DNA of 64,000 bases, taken from positions 3,463,001-3,527,000 of the forward strand of contig NC_060236.1 of assembly GCF_021155775.2 (NCBI RefSeq). The letters run 5' to 3'. Under the pieces are notes generated by a model. It made no database searches. It had not been told where the DNA came from and worked only from the letters and a program-made list of their open reading frames with translations. This DNA comes from Neodiprion pinetum (lineage: Eukaryota; Arthropoda; Insecta; Hymenoptera; Diprionidae). A program made the translations under genes and the position numbers. Of this stretch, positions 11,102 through 23,941 are shown piece by piece. How positions within the stretch are numbered: the first letter of the stretch is position 1; each line of letters starts with the position of its first letter.

Positions 11102-13916
11102 ATGGCCGACTCTGAATTACCGGAAATGGATCTACCCGCCTACTACGATGCGGATAAATTCCGGGTGGGCCAGACTGTCTTTTACAACAACGTGTTCACG
11201 ATGATGGTCGCAAAACTTGCCGGTCTTCTATCGCTTCTAGCCGTACCGTCCATCCTCGATATTCTCATATTCACGAAACAGAGCGGAACACCGTGCACAG
11301 CCTTTCGTCGATATGTTTCAACGATTCTTCACACTTTCATATGGTACGAACGGGAACCGGAAAAGCAAAAGGAGTAAGTGCAGAAGAGATTTTCAATGTT
11401 CAGATTTCTAAAACACTTTCAGTCTTATATTCATTGTTCTATAATTCAGTTTTTCTGGGTTCATGGTGTGGGAGGATCCTGAAATTAAAAATACCTGAGC
11501 CTCCGTGAGACGAGAACGTTATTGGCAATGCTGTTTGCATACTTGCAGGCGTACGGTAGTTGGGGATTCACAGTGATTGCCCCGTAAACTAGCGCCATCT
11601 GTAAACGAATCCCGCACTATTACCCATATTCATTGTGCTGAATCCAGTTTAAATTGGGCGCGTTTATTTTTCCCCCGAAACATTATTTGAATTTTGTTTT
11701 GTAATTTTGTCGGAAGAAGTGCGATGAATACTTGATAAGTAAAGAGAAATTTTCTTCAAAATATTTCAACGTATATTTTACCTGAATTTTTTTTCGATTT
11801 CTCATGTACAAACGATTTTGACGTCCTGCGTTTTTGAAACATGGTTTACGAATTTCCGAGTTTCGTAATCGTTTGAGAAAAGAATACGTACAAATACTTG
11901 CATACATTAATGCTTGATCCGCGTAGATCGAGATGAAGTTTCCAGTATAACGACATCACGGATAATCGAGCAGGAGAGGCTGCGGTGGGTTTAACCCGTC
12001 CAAATAAGGTCAGACTCGCAAGTAATCAGGACACATACGTGAATGCTGCAGCCTCACGACTGGCCGCCCGGCTTATTCCCAACTGCTTCGTAACTCTATC
12101 CGTATCATCGGATTTCTTCCATTTTCAATTCCACGAATTTTTGAGCTGCTTCTAAATATAGCCACGGGCTGTAGCCACAGCGACAGAATTCCAGACGCAA
12201 AACGAAGAATCCAATACCCCGTAACACCGAGTTCACTGCCTTTTGCCAAAGGGTCGAGATCCTCTGCTCCCTTTCTACCGGGGGTGGGGTAAAAATGTAG
12301 AAAGATCAAACAATTTCAGGACCACAATATCGAATTTTTAACGAAGCGCAAACTTAATTTGTACAATTTAAAAAAATTGAAAGTCGAAGTGTGAAGAAGT
12401 AAAAGAATAAAAAGGTCAGAACATAGAATCGTATACAGATTCTCGATTTTGCCGTTCTATGTTTTAACCTTTTTATATTCTGTCAATCTGTACTTTGCCT
12501 TGCTATTTTTACAATTTTCTATAGTTAGACTTTTCTAATTTAAAATTTTTATGAATCAGATTTTCGCCAAAGTTCCTTCTATCAATCGACGATTCTAGTT
12601 CTTTTTACCCCTACCCGTACGTAATTTATGACGATCGTAATTTGAGTTTTTTCTTATTCGTCGGCAGGTTCTTCGCCTCCTTGAAAAACGTAAGGAGGAA
12701 ACACTGCGTTGCTTCCAAGCGAGCATCCGAAGCGGGTATAAATCGGATTTCCCAGTTTGATATGGCCGTGACTCAGTTCGGGTTCATCGGATTCACTATC
12801 CTATGTGGCGACGAACTCGGCGTCGCGGTGTCTCGGAAAGACCTCGAGGGGCTTATCCACCTCTGGCGAGTCATTGGAAGCATGCTGGGGATAGAGGAGA
12901 GGTATTCAATTCAGTTCAATTATCCAATCCGTATCCACGGGAAGGTTTAAGAAAAAAATTTATATACGTATATAAGCAGTTTAAGCTTAGAAGACAAGTT
13001 AGATATACGTTAATTTTTTTGTTTCTATTTAGAAAACAAGTTAGATATAAGTTGTTCGTTGATTTCTACTCGCAAACGAAGTAAATGGAGCCACAGCAAT
13101 GAGATTATAATATCGTGCAAAATAGAAATAAACGTGAAATTAAGAACAGACGAAAACATGTAATAATATCAGTATACTATACTACTTCAATTTCAATAAG
13201 ATATATCTATCAAAAATATTTAACAAATAATCGATTTTCCCTCTTATTAAAGGTTCAATATCTGCACGGGATCGGTAGAAGAGACGAAGGCTCTCTGCGC
13301 TCGGATTCTCGACGAAGTATTTCTGCCCTGTCTCGCAGCGAAGAGACCAGAGTTTGAGAAAATGCGACAAATTCTTCTTGAGGGAGTTTGGTCGATAAGC
13401 CCGCAGATTGATCCCGACGCTTTTACCGCCATTACTTATCGGCTCGCTATGTCCGCCACTTCTAACAACAATCATTCCCTTGAAGTGGGTGAGTCCAGTT
13501 GCCTCAAAAAGTTTTCTACTCATTTTTTTCTTTTACGCTCTTACGCTGCTGAGGAAATTGTCGGCAGTTGATCGAGTTATACGGAAACCTTGAATATTGC
13601 GTCATTTGAACTATGTTACACTTGTGTTTATTTTATATTTATAGGATTGTAGCGAGGTAAATAATGTTATTTTTTTTTTTACGTTTCAGATACTTCATCA
13701 ATGTCGTCTTACAGCAAATTCTTGCTTGGCTTTCAAACCTGGGTGCACAAAAACCTATTGCAAACGTCTTTATGGTGGTCGCCGATATTTCGAGGATTTT
13801 TTAACGCACAGATGAGACTTTCGATATTTCTTACCGAGCATTGGCCGTTTCTTGCCTACCTTGTATTCGGGAAGCAGCGATCTCAAGTCAATATTTATAA
13901 AATGCAAATCGATTGA
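11102..13916 (+). CDS. mpaB / latex-clearing-protein (DUF2236) family oxygenase
   Basis: Exons 11102-11373, 12668-12901, 13253-13488 and 13690-13916 join in phase through GT-AG introns into 322 residues. DUF2236 proteins include latex clearing protein, a b-type haem dioxygenase, and fungal ER-bound mpaB; a haem-dependent oxidative cleavage role is inferred, substrate unknown. The key signature is visible: AFRRYVSTILH (Arg70, Thr74), followed about 30 residues later by VRRKH with His103, matching the conserved Arg, Thr and haem-ligand His of the family. Next come SQFDMAVTQFGFIGF, DLEGLIHLWRVIGSMLGIEER and the C-terminal FNICTGSVEETKAL and LLEGVWSISPQIDPDAF blocks, in the order typical of insect members. 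A hydrophobic stretch at residues 35-57 may bind membrane. Start chosen at the first ATG after the splice acceptor. Length is normal for the family and no break was seen. Confidence 0.85.
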
Positions 13917-15148
13917 CAAAGTTAACCGTAGTATAAGGAGTACCTGGTAGAAATTCCTTTTCTTTTGGAAATCTGTATATATACTGTATATATACATGAA
14001 TTTGCGTCCGAAATGAGGTGCGTGACGAAGCTCACGTTTACAGCTTCAAAATACGGCAATCCTACGTCTGGAAATGTGGAAATTTGTTAAGTTTTATATA
14101 AAATACTTATTTTAGAAATTGCAGAGGCTGTCGCAGGGAAACAGAAAATTTCCTAGATGATTTCTTTGAACATGATCTCAGCGATTTTTCCCTGCTTCTG
14201 CGTCCCGAAATTTGCAAAATTTGGCAGAGTCATAACATATAGTGCACAGTATTGACGGAAAAAAAAAAAAATTCACCACAGTCGGGACGTTGGAAAAAGT
14301 AAAACGAAACGTAACGGAAACAAAAGCAATCTGCGTACCTGCAATTTTATTAATAATACTCGAAACAATTAATTTTTAGTTGTAAAAATGTGTGTTCGTA
14401 TGTACCTTATACCTATGTATACTTAGATATTTAGCCTACGGAAAACAAGGTTTATTATAGCACTGTAATACAGTTTTATACATGCAAAAATCGTTCGAAC
14501 GAAGCCTGTATTTTGAGTTAATCCTGGAGCTTCGCCTATGTGTTTTTCTATTTTTGTATTTTTTTTTTTTGTACGGTATCTTTTTCTCTACAATAATAAG
14601 TCGACTATTTTCCTTAACAATAAGTATGAGACTCAATTCGGAACTTGGATAAACACAAGTTACCGTATAGCTATACGTTAGATCGTTGCAGAAATACAAT
14701 TATACAAACGTGTGTAGCTCATTCGAGTTTTATTTTTATCGGCGATTCTGGACGTAGCACTGTACACATGACAGTAACAAAGATCTAATCTGATATCCGG
14801 CGCCAAAACAGGTGTTCTTTAAAGACCTATCGAGGCGATGACGCGTCTCGCTTTTCAATCTCGCCGACGTTTCACACGCAGCTAGCCGAAACAGATCTGG
14901 CGGTGTGTTTGAAAATAAAAAACAAAATTCGCTAATCCAGAGGCGATGATCCCTCCGTATTCATAGAAACAAAGCAAAATCGTCTATGACAGATCGTGAC
15001 ATCCGCGTTGACGAGCTGACGTTTTTATTCTTTCATTCTCACATTTCTATAGGTATCTGAAACAGATATCAAGATTAAATTTGATCGATCCTTGCGCTGT
15101 TATCACAGTTGAGTGATAAATCTCAGTCTATTGCAGCTGCATAGTGCG
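13917..15148. other. Intergenic region and probable promoter of the tetraspanin gene
   Basis: 13917-14750 is AT-rich with poly-A/T runs and presumably contains the 3' UTR of the upstream gene. 14750-15130 is more GC/CpG-rich and resembles the leader regions of other genes here. No coding sequence is supported. Confidence 0.45.
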
Positions 15149-18100
15149 ATGGATAGCGGTAAGAGTAATATTATTTGGGTTAAAATTTATGTCAAAAAAA
15201 AAAAAATATATATATATGTATATTCAATACCCAACTCTGCGTATGTTTATAATGTCATAGCTCTGCATTATAATTATTTTTCATTATTACTTGATTTTTC
15301 GCTTTTGTTAAACATGATATATTTTTTAATTAATTGATACCACATATATGCGGCAAAATGATATATTGTAATTACCGAGCTCACTCGTTACCTTAGTGAC
15401 TTGACGAGCTATAAAGTAGCGGAGTAAATATTTACCTGCACTGAATGCACCGGGTATCGTGTTTCGTCTCGGTATAATTCATATGATGTATATAACCCCG
15501 TATAGGAAAAATGTAATTACACATAAAGTGACGCAGCCATACGTATGTATACAATATGTACATTATACTTGTACACATCTGTGCGCGACGCAAGGTAATA
15601 ACCATTGGTAACAATTCCGTTGCACAGTATACCGCAGCAGAAACAATTACGTAACTTGTAACGATGTAACGTTTTCGATCGTTCGCTCGTTCAATCGCTG
15701 TGCGCAATTACAGCCTCGGTATGTATATAATGCATATGTGTTATTATCCGGCAGTTATGCATGTCGACGCAAAACCGATATTAATTCTAACTACGCAGCA
15801 TTTCAACCTCTATCCGAAGTGTTCTGCACAGAATAAAAAAGTATGGAATTTAACTTTCGATTTTGAACAAATTTTCACGTTTACGATCCGTTATCAAGTG
15901 GATTTAATTCGCTTTAATATTTCCTGCAGTTATTAAAAAATCCATTGGTGCCACAACAGCTAGGAAGACTTTCAGCCGCGGCTGACGATCAAATTCGAGA
16001 CGACAAATGACGGATGGGTGGTATCGCGTGCCTGTGCAACGGTTTATCGAAGAGATTAAAACCCGTTGAAAAGCCTCGAGAAGCTGCAGCGAGCTGCGAG
16101 TGCGGGTGGGAAGTCGAAACCGGACACGCGATAGCCGTTGGACTCGGTATCTTGGAAGGGAAACGTCTCTTCCTTCTTGCCGTGGGGATATTTGCCGAGT
16201 GGAACGTGATCCGATTCGCTGGAGGGTTGGTACCCCTGATCCTGACGGTAGTGTCCGCCTGTCTAGGCGGGCCGGCAGCCTTCGCCACAGTCTTCGCAAT
16301 CCAGAAGTAAAGACAAACACTATCGAGTTAACAAACGTTATCTCCGGGCAGAGTGGGAAATTCAAAGATTCTCGGTAGCGTTGTGAGTCCTGCGGTGACT
16401 GAATCGCAATCAGCATCAACATTCATGCATACCACATCAGCCGCTCTGCACGTGAAACGCGTGTGTTTGAGCTGGATGACTTTTCCCCGACTTCCTAGAA
16501 GCGTAAAACACTCGAGCGCAGGCTTTGTACTATTTATCTATCTCGCTCACTGTGCACCGATAACAAAACGCAATTTTTCCCCAACGGCATAGTTTTCAAC
16601 CTGTTCCTGGCAAAGGGCCCCGCAGAATCTTTATGGAAATTGGCTCCCAGTATGTTATAGTACATATCCTCCCGATTAAAAGTTCTCATGGATACAAGTC
16701 CCAAAAATCAGTAACATACTGTAAATCCAGCCAATTTCCACAAAGATTCTGCGGGGTCCTTTTCAACACCAACCGTTCGTTAAACCTTATCGATATAACA
16801 GGCGACGACGGGAACCTCGCTACCGGTGTCTCAAAGGGCTCCTGAAGTGCCTATCAATCGCGGTTCTCTTCTGCGCCCTGATGAATGCCGCCGTTATCGC
16901 GACTTTCGGTGCTTACCTCAACATACGGCGGGAGGATATTGCCGGTGTTTTCAACGCCTCGATGATGCTCTACGCGGAGGAATCGTCGCACAAAACCACC
17001 ATCGACCAGCTCCAGTTCACCTTGCAGTGCTGTGGTCACGCCGGCTACAGCGACTGGATCGCGTTCGATTGGCAGGTGAGAATTTGCCCGTGTTCTTTCA
17101 GCATATCCGGTTTCTCGCCTTTTTACACGAGACCGAGTGTGAGCCGTCCTATGTCGTGTTTTGTACCTAGTATACTATAACTGCAACCTTCTCTACCACT
17201 GTCAACAGAAAGCGGACTATGCATCGCGGGACGAGATGTCGAGTCAGCGGAGGATTTCTGACGAGGATCTCCGGTCCATGGCGGTGCCGTTCAGCTGCTG
17301 CAGGCTCCGATCGATGAGACCCTGTTTTCACATGGATTTTACCATGAACGCAGATACCATAAACGACAAAGGTTGCGCCGAAGTCCTGAGCCGTCTGGTT
17401 TTCCGCAGTGCCGCACTCGCCTACTGCGTTTCCGCGTTCCTCGTCCTCACGCAGATTCTTCTAGCCATCCTCGTGCTAAAAGTAGGCCGTTACAAGTTTG
17501 GAAGTTTAAAAACTGGTGCTCTGCAACTAATCGATCATTCGAAAGTTTTGCATTAATCAATTAATCGAACTTGCGGTTAATCGGTATATGAATCGAAACC
17601 GCCGATTAATCGATTAATCGCACGGTACTAGTAAAACAGTGTTCACGTTGTTAAATTGAACCCCCATCGTTATAACTCCGATTCTCCGCAGATCGCCAAG
17701 AGACCTTTTCGATCGGATTGTCCATCCCTCTGCGAATGCACGGAAAAATGTCCGTCTGTGTGCCCGCTGCTTGATCATCAATCCAGTACATCGTACGTGA
17801 GGTAGATTAATGTTTCGTTAATTGTTTCGCTTCGTGGTCCTGTTCGAGTTTCAACTATACTGCACAGGGCTTCTAGACCACAAAAAATCTTTCTCAAAGT
17901 CCCCAAATCGATCTACGATGCATGCGCAAGTGGTGGAAATTTTAAATGTGTGCAGGCGGAATGCGCAAAAGTACTCGACAAGTGGAAGCGGAGGTAAAGT
18001 GGTAAATTTGAAATGTGCGGAGTGGGTCGATTTAGAGACTTGGGAAAATTTTGGTGGTCTAGAAGCCCTGCAGCCTATTTACTAACAATTGTAACAATTG

Positions 18101-18458
18101 TACCTACTCTAAGAGACACTCGACATATTGGTCCTATTGAATGCCTTTCTTTAATTTAAGCTCCACCGGCAACACCTCGCCTTGTAGCGATCGTGCAAAC
18201 TCGTCGGCAGCAAAGAACAGAAGAAGAAACGGGAAGCTGAGTACGATCTCCAGCCGGAGTTCCGGCTCCTGCAGTAGCTCGTCACCGTCGCCGCCTCCGT
18301 CCTCGGGAAAGTCGAAGACGAGTTCCGCAAAGAAGACATCGGCCAGGACGCGGTGCAACGGCGGCTGCGGGGCCGCGAGAATTCGGCCGAGTCTTCACAC
18401 CGAGCATCGAGTGCCGAAAAAACGATGCGGCCAAAAACGCACCGTCCGACCGAGTTGA
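15149..18458 (+). CDS. Peripherin/ROM1-like tetraspanin
   Basis: Proposed exons are 15149-15158, 16090-16306, 16802-17075, 17209-17481, 17692-17792 and 18161-18458, all in phase, giving 390 residues. The middle exons are secure. Residues about 16-70 hold TM1 and TM2, and 85-115 TM3. The large extracellular loop has the tetraspanin CCG (152-154) in FTLQCCGHAGYSDW, then VPFSCC (193-198), RPC (206) and GC (223), the pattern of peripherin-2/ROM1 discs rather than ordinary tetraspanins. TM4 spans about 234-258. The tail has a Cys-rich patch (CPSLCECTEKCPSVC) and then a Ser/Arg/Lys-rich end. In vertebrates these proteins shape photoreceptor disc rims; the insect role is unknown. Uncertain points: the ten-base first exon (an ATG at 16014 in the same frame is the alternative start), and the last junction (a stronger donor at 17797 would instead give a short end; reading through stops at 17805). 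Confidence 0.7.
16609..16765. repeat. Fold-back inverted repeat in tetraspanin intron
   Basis: The arm near 16614-16660 (CCCCGCAGAATCTTTATGG followed by AAATTGGCT and AGTATGTTA) recurs inverted at 16711-16765 with few changes, around a loop of about 50 bases. It could be a small MITE or a solo palindrome. It lies inside the second intron of the tetraspanin model (16307-16801). Confidence 0.75.
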
Positions 18459-21400
18459 CGTCACTTAATTCGAGCCGTCTTGATCGCGATACCAATTTGA
18501 TCTACGTCAGGAATCCGCGAACAGATCCAAGATCGAGAGATCATGCAACGAATTTCACCGGCGTTATAATTCTTGCTCCTTTGATCTCATTCTCCAGTCG
18601 AATCTCGCGTACGTGAATTTACGAGAATTTGCAAGCCAGATATATGCCTATATATAACCGGTTTCCGATGGATATGTAGGTACGTTATTTATTATGTGCA
18701 CACGCATATTGCCATATGAGATCGTGAGAGAAGAAAAAAATCAATAGATGTATGAGAAGAAGTGAAGGACTGCAGTGTGGATCACAGGGGGCGGAAACCT
18801 GATTCTGCGGCCTCGCCGCAGCCACGGATTCAATACCGATAAATTAATCCACCGAGGTAGATAAATTCGGTATGAAGAACGAGCTACGAGATTAAAGGGC
18901 TGCGTGGGCGATAGAATATCAGCCATGCTCCGTTTTCTTCGACAGCCGTCGTACGCGGCATGAATTAAGAGAGAAGCTGATAAACTGCAGTGAGTTCTCC
19001 GCTTCCCGCAGCCCCGATGCATCGAGATTTATAATTATTTATACCTATATCCTGCTAGTCTGCGGCACAAGATTGCGTGCGCCCGATGCAAGGACACCTC
19101 TATACCTGTGGCACAACGCAATAATATCGTAAAAGGCTTGATCAATCGCTTTTTCGATACTTTTCACTTATACATACACCGCGCTGCACGAAGCTGCTGA
19201 TAATGGCGTCGGTCAATTATCTACCGTGTCTTCAGCACACCGTTCGGTGTGAATGTGTTTTTAATTAATTTTAACTCGTAACTGTCGATAAATAACGATC
19301 TATATGGAGGCGTCTACAACCGCTGATCGATGTTATTCTGTGTATCTACACGTATTTTATCTATAAAGCATACATATATAGTATATACCCATATATCGAG
19401 TATGAGCACGTTATCTGATTCGGAAATCTTTGCGTATTTGTTGAAAAATTAGGGGCTGAGGCCTATTTCGATATTGAAAAACTGCAATTTCAACCCTGAA
19501 ATGGAACCTGGAGTCTATAATCCGATCGTATCTATATCTTTATTTATCCGTCTCTGAATATATATAATATTGCCTTATTTTTCTACAAATTAATCTGTAT
19601 AAGGTACATACGTACAAAGACGCCGTTGAGGCGGAATACAATTCGGAACGATCGTTATCGTCGGGGATTTTGCGGTAAAGGAAGACCCGCGAATCGCGAG
19701 TAATTATAAATCCTTGGTCTCGGTTTCTAACTCCTAAATTGCGATAAGAATTGCGTACGTCGGTGGCAGGGTAATGTGCACGATGAATTCTTCTTTGATT
19801 AGAAAATAATATCAATTATACCATCAAAGATCTAACGAGGAGATAATGGCTTCGTAGATACCTATATAGGTATAAGAGAACAGCGTTGGTGGGCGGGACG
19901 AATACTCTTGTAGCTTCACAATGTGACAAATTTCATCAACTTATATAATGTTGTACATATGCACTGTTAACGATTGGCTGACCTGCGTTTAAATTGGATA
20001 TAAACACGGCGAGGGAACTGCTTGGAGGGGGAAAATCGGTTCGGCTATTCATTCACGTGCTAGATGCAGAGACTCAGTATTATACGCGACTCGATTCCTT
20101 GCCAGACGCGAAAACATCCAGAGACCGGAGGAACTGCAGAACCGCGATCCTCAATAATTTGTCTCCTCTTGAATTTAACCCAGTGGGCTTTGTTCAGTGA
20201 TCGGCGTAGAAGGACAATCCCAAAGTATTATCGAATTTGAGAATATAGGGAATATACTTTTATACAACTTTTTACAAAACTTAGATGAGGTTGGTATAAT
20301 ATGTAGAAATAAACTTGAAGCACGTTGCTATTTCATTGATTTATTCATTCGGACAAGTTTAATTATTTATTTCTTTCTTTTCAAGAGATATTTTTTGTTT
20401 TGCTTAGAAATAATTATATTTTTTCCAACATATCTTATCTATATTTTTCCTGTTTGTCAGCGTGCAGGGCGCAGAAATTGGCAGTGAGATAATTCCTGGG
20501 CTACCTATAATAATGTAAGTGTACATAATAATATTGTGTATTAAGCAAAAGGAATAAGAAGCTTGAGTAATAAATGTGAGGGGAATTCAGACGACGTTTT
20601 CTTATCAATTTCAACGAGTCGAGTATTACAGTGCGAAAGTTATTGCAGCGGTGCAAAGCTGTGGGAATAAATATTATAATATGAATAAATCGTCGGTCGT
20701 CATTTATCGCGTCATGTCGCTCGCCTAAATATAACTCTTCGCGATCATTGCTGATTCATTTTTCATCAATATCCTAACGAAATAAATTGATAAATAAATA
20801 CAGGCAGCACCACTATAAATATACCATACCTGCGGTGTATGTACATGAATTTATGAAGTATATGAGAAATAAAAAAAAGAAAACAGCAAACAAAAAAAGA
20901 TGGACAAATAAAGAAGCAAGAGTGCCGCGCGCGAAATTAGAAAATAGAACGTCTATCAACGCGTGTTTCTTTAAATCGTTCCGGATTTTCACGTTTTGTT
21001 TTTTTTTTCTGTTCATCCGTGCCACTTCAATTCTCGATTAGCAATTTTGTACTGAAGCATCTCGAAAGACTCGGAAATCGATGGTTAGTCCGAAGGGGAT
21101 GTCGAAAAATGGTCTTGAGAAACTAAAGTTCGTTTCACAACCCGGTGATAGACATCGATCGCAGATCTGCGCATGCCGATATCTGTTTGTCTTGAAATTT
21201 ATAAAAAATGTTGAATATATCGTCGAACCGTTGTAACTTTGAATTGAAGGTTTCGTAAAAAGGCGACGCTTTCGTCTTTGCAGGTCGTTTCAAAGCCGCT
21301 GCAGTTGCACACCGCACATCGTTCTCATTGTTGCGGGTTTGTCGCCGACCACGGGTTCTACTTATATGCAACTCTATTATTACGCGGTGCGTACGCAGTA

Positions 21401-23199
21401 CGAGTATAAAAGATCCGCTAGGTGAATAATTTCCCCTCTAGTCCATCACGTCGCGAGCAATTAAATTCTCATAATAAAATTGAAAATGAAAAAATACACA
21501 CACACACACACACACATCTCTATATATACGATCAGTAGATCGTTTGGAATATAAATTCTCTGGTTAGTCGAGCTTCTGTAAGTATTTTTTTTTTCTACAC
21601 GATACTTGCAGTACTATCCAATGAAGAACGTTTTGGGAATGACATTTTCACTGGAATGCCGGACTCTTCACACTTCAGGCGTTGTATGTATATAGTATAT
21701 TTTTGAAAGCAAAAATTTCACCTATAACGACGTATATGATGGATCTTGAACGTATATTTTTGACATTTATACAAATAGCAGCTTGGTGAATACATATAAC
21801 GTAAAGCGGTAGAGTGGTCATTGAGAAATCCGATCCTTTCATATATTACTACACAGATACTCGATCTTATTTTATACCCGACAAACACATCCGTAAAACG
21901 ATACACTTTCCTCGTTATACGCGAGCGGGAAAATTTCTGAAGACGGAAATATCATCGCTTCTAAATATCACCCGAAAGAGACGTGGTGCATGCAGACGAC
22001 AGTCGTGACGTTGCGACACCTCGAGATTGCAATTAGTGATTTGATAGTTTATTCAATCTCCGGAGTGCATTTGCCAGGAAAATGATATAAGAGAAAAATA
22101 GAAAATACCGGAATAATAAGAATAATTTCAGAATTTTATTAATGCATGTAGCTAATAATGTTCGAAATTTGAATTCTTGATTTGAATTTCGAACGCGTAG
22201 AATAGGTCGTAGAAACTACACGATTAACGAACGTCATGTGGTGAGATAATTAAAAATATTTTATCGATTCGTCGACGTATTAGTGTGTGGAAAAATAAAC
22301 ACGGTTAAAAGTAAAGAAATAAACGTTTGAAAGTCATAATATGCACACGTTTGGTTTATGAAACGTAAACCGAAGACAAAGCAACCTTAAATGACATATA
22401 TATGTATATAGTTGTTACAGCCCGCTATTCCTTGTAATAAACCAATGAGAATGAGGATAAAAAAAAATACAGTTCGTAGAAAACGACTCTCGTAACATCG
22501 CTTGCCTTCTGTATGCGTACGTGTACGTATAATGTGTGTACAATCGGACCGCATTTTACATCTCTTGGAAGATTGACTTTTCTGATTTTAAAATACATTT
22601 TATTTTTATTTTACGCCTTCTCTTTGCAGTTCATATATACACACACAAATCCTACAATCCATAAAAGTTTACTGCTCATCTTTAAAATCGAACGTTTATC
22701 AGTCAGCCTATTATATTCCTCGGGTTCCATAATTAACCGATAGGAATTGATCGATCCGAATGCGTATGTTTTATTTCTATTTCGTGTTTCTTCAAAGATT
22801 TGAAACGCGTCGTTAAAAGAAAATCGAATCGTTTCAGTTTTACGAATCGGTATATTATACTGTAATAAAGATGTAATGTTACGTTCGGTAAATCGGCAAG
22901 CATGTGTATTATACGTAGGTTAATAAATTCCAACGATGTTATACAATATCCCGTGTGTAACGTATCGATAAAACTTTCAGGAACGACAAAACAAAACAAA
23001 AAAAAACCATTTGCTTAATTTCGACGGTACAATCTCATGCATCGCCTCGATCGATATCGTACAAATATCGAATTACTGTACAGGAAAAGCGAAATAACCA
23101 CTCTTAAAGAAAGGCGATAAGAAAACGTCTCGCAACGGGTTTTCGTTTGCAAGGAAAAAAAAAACGGGTACAGAATATATACGTTTAAACGAGCGAGGT
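18459..23199. other. Intergenic DNA without recognisable genes
   Basis: Open frames here are short and lack family resemblance, and base composition is mixed to AT-rich. A GC-richer patch near 18740-19110 and a CpG-richer one near 21250-21350 are isolated. I see no tRNA-like or other RNA gene with confidence. Confidence 0.5.
21496..21516. repeat. (AC)n microsatellite
   Basis: About ten uninterrupted AC units, followed by a short TA run. Confidence 0.9.
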
Positions 23200-23941
23200 C
23201 AACGCGTCCCTCGGTTTTCTCCGCTCCTACGCCACTGGCTGTGCATGCGTTTGAGGTTGGAGCCGAGCGAGGTCGCTTTCGAGTTTTTGAACACGTTTCT
23301 CGCCGCTAGGCGAGGGGGCGGCGGGGAAGCGGGAGAGGGGCAGTGAAGGGGGGGGGGGATTAACTCCGCGCGGCTGGTTCGGTGAGTATGAGGAGTATGA
23401 GTAAGTTCAGTTCCAAGTCGTCCGCCCCACAGACAGCATAGCATGTGCCCACCAGTCCATAGCCACGTACACGTCTACCTGCCGCACCACCAGCCCCACA
23501 ATAAACTTGTCTCGTACGGCTACCGCTAGGGTCAGACCGATCCTGAAGAAAATCACTCGTGGGGCGCACGTGTGTGGGTGTGTGTACTGTGTATGTGTTT
23601 GTTTTTGATTTCGTTCGCGGTGGTTGACAGAGGCTTCTTCGAGTCGGTCCCCGCAGTAGTTTCGACAGGGAGTTTATTACACGCTGTTCAGTGATTGAGT
23701 TACCGTCGATATTTTCACTACTATTTCCACTCCTGCTAATACCTATTATGATATTTTACTGGATATTCACGCTGCATTGACACCGTGTTTCATTACCTCT
23801 ACCCCTCATTTTATCAACAAAGTTCGTGAAAACAAAAAACGTGCGCGCACGACGCTCATTTGTCAACGTTCGAAATTATTACAGCTGCGATCGTTTTGAC
23901 GGCCTTTTACGACGAAGAAGAGGAAGACTTTTGTCGACAAG
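23200..23941 (+). promoter_or_regulatory. Promoter and 5' leader of the 2OG dioxygenase gene
   Basis: A marked GC-rich block (23200-23560) with a run of nine or more G near 23349 and many CpG dinucleotides precedes the ATG at 23942. It stands out sharply from the AT-rich DNA to its left. The exact transcription start cannot be placed. Confidence 0.45.

Noticed and set aside
16014..16089. A longer N-terminus for the tetraspanin starting at ATG 16014
   Set aside because: Kept only as an alternative: it adds a Lys/Arg/Cys-rich stretch unlike the short N-termini of the family, and a CAG acceptor at 16089 joins in phase to the upstream ATG exon.
18353..18616. Second open frame overlapping the last tetraspanin exon
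   Set aside because: It overlaps the better-supported Ser/Arg/Lys-rich frame, and no splice choice connects it without an in-frame stop.
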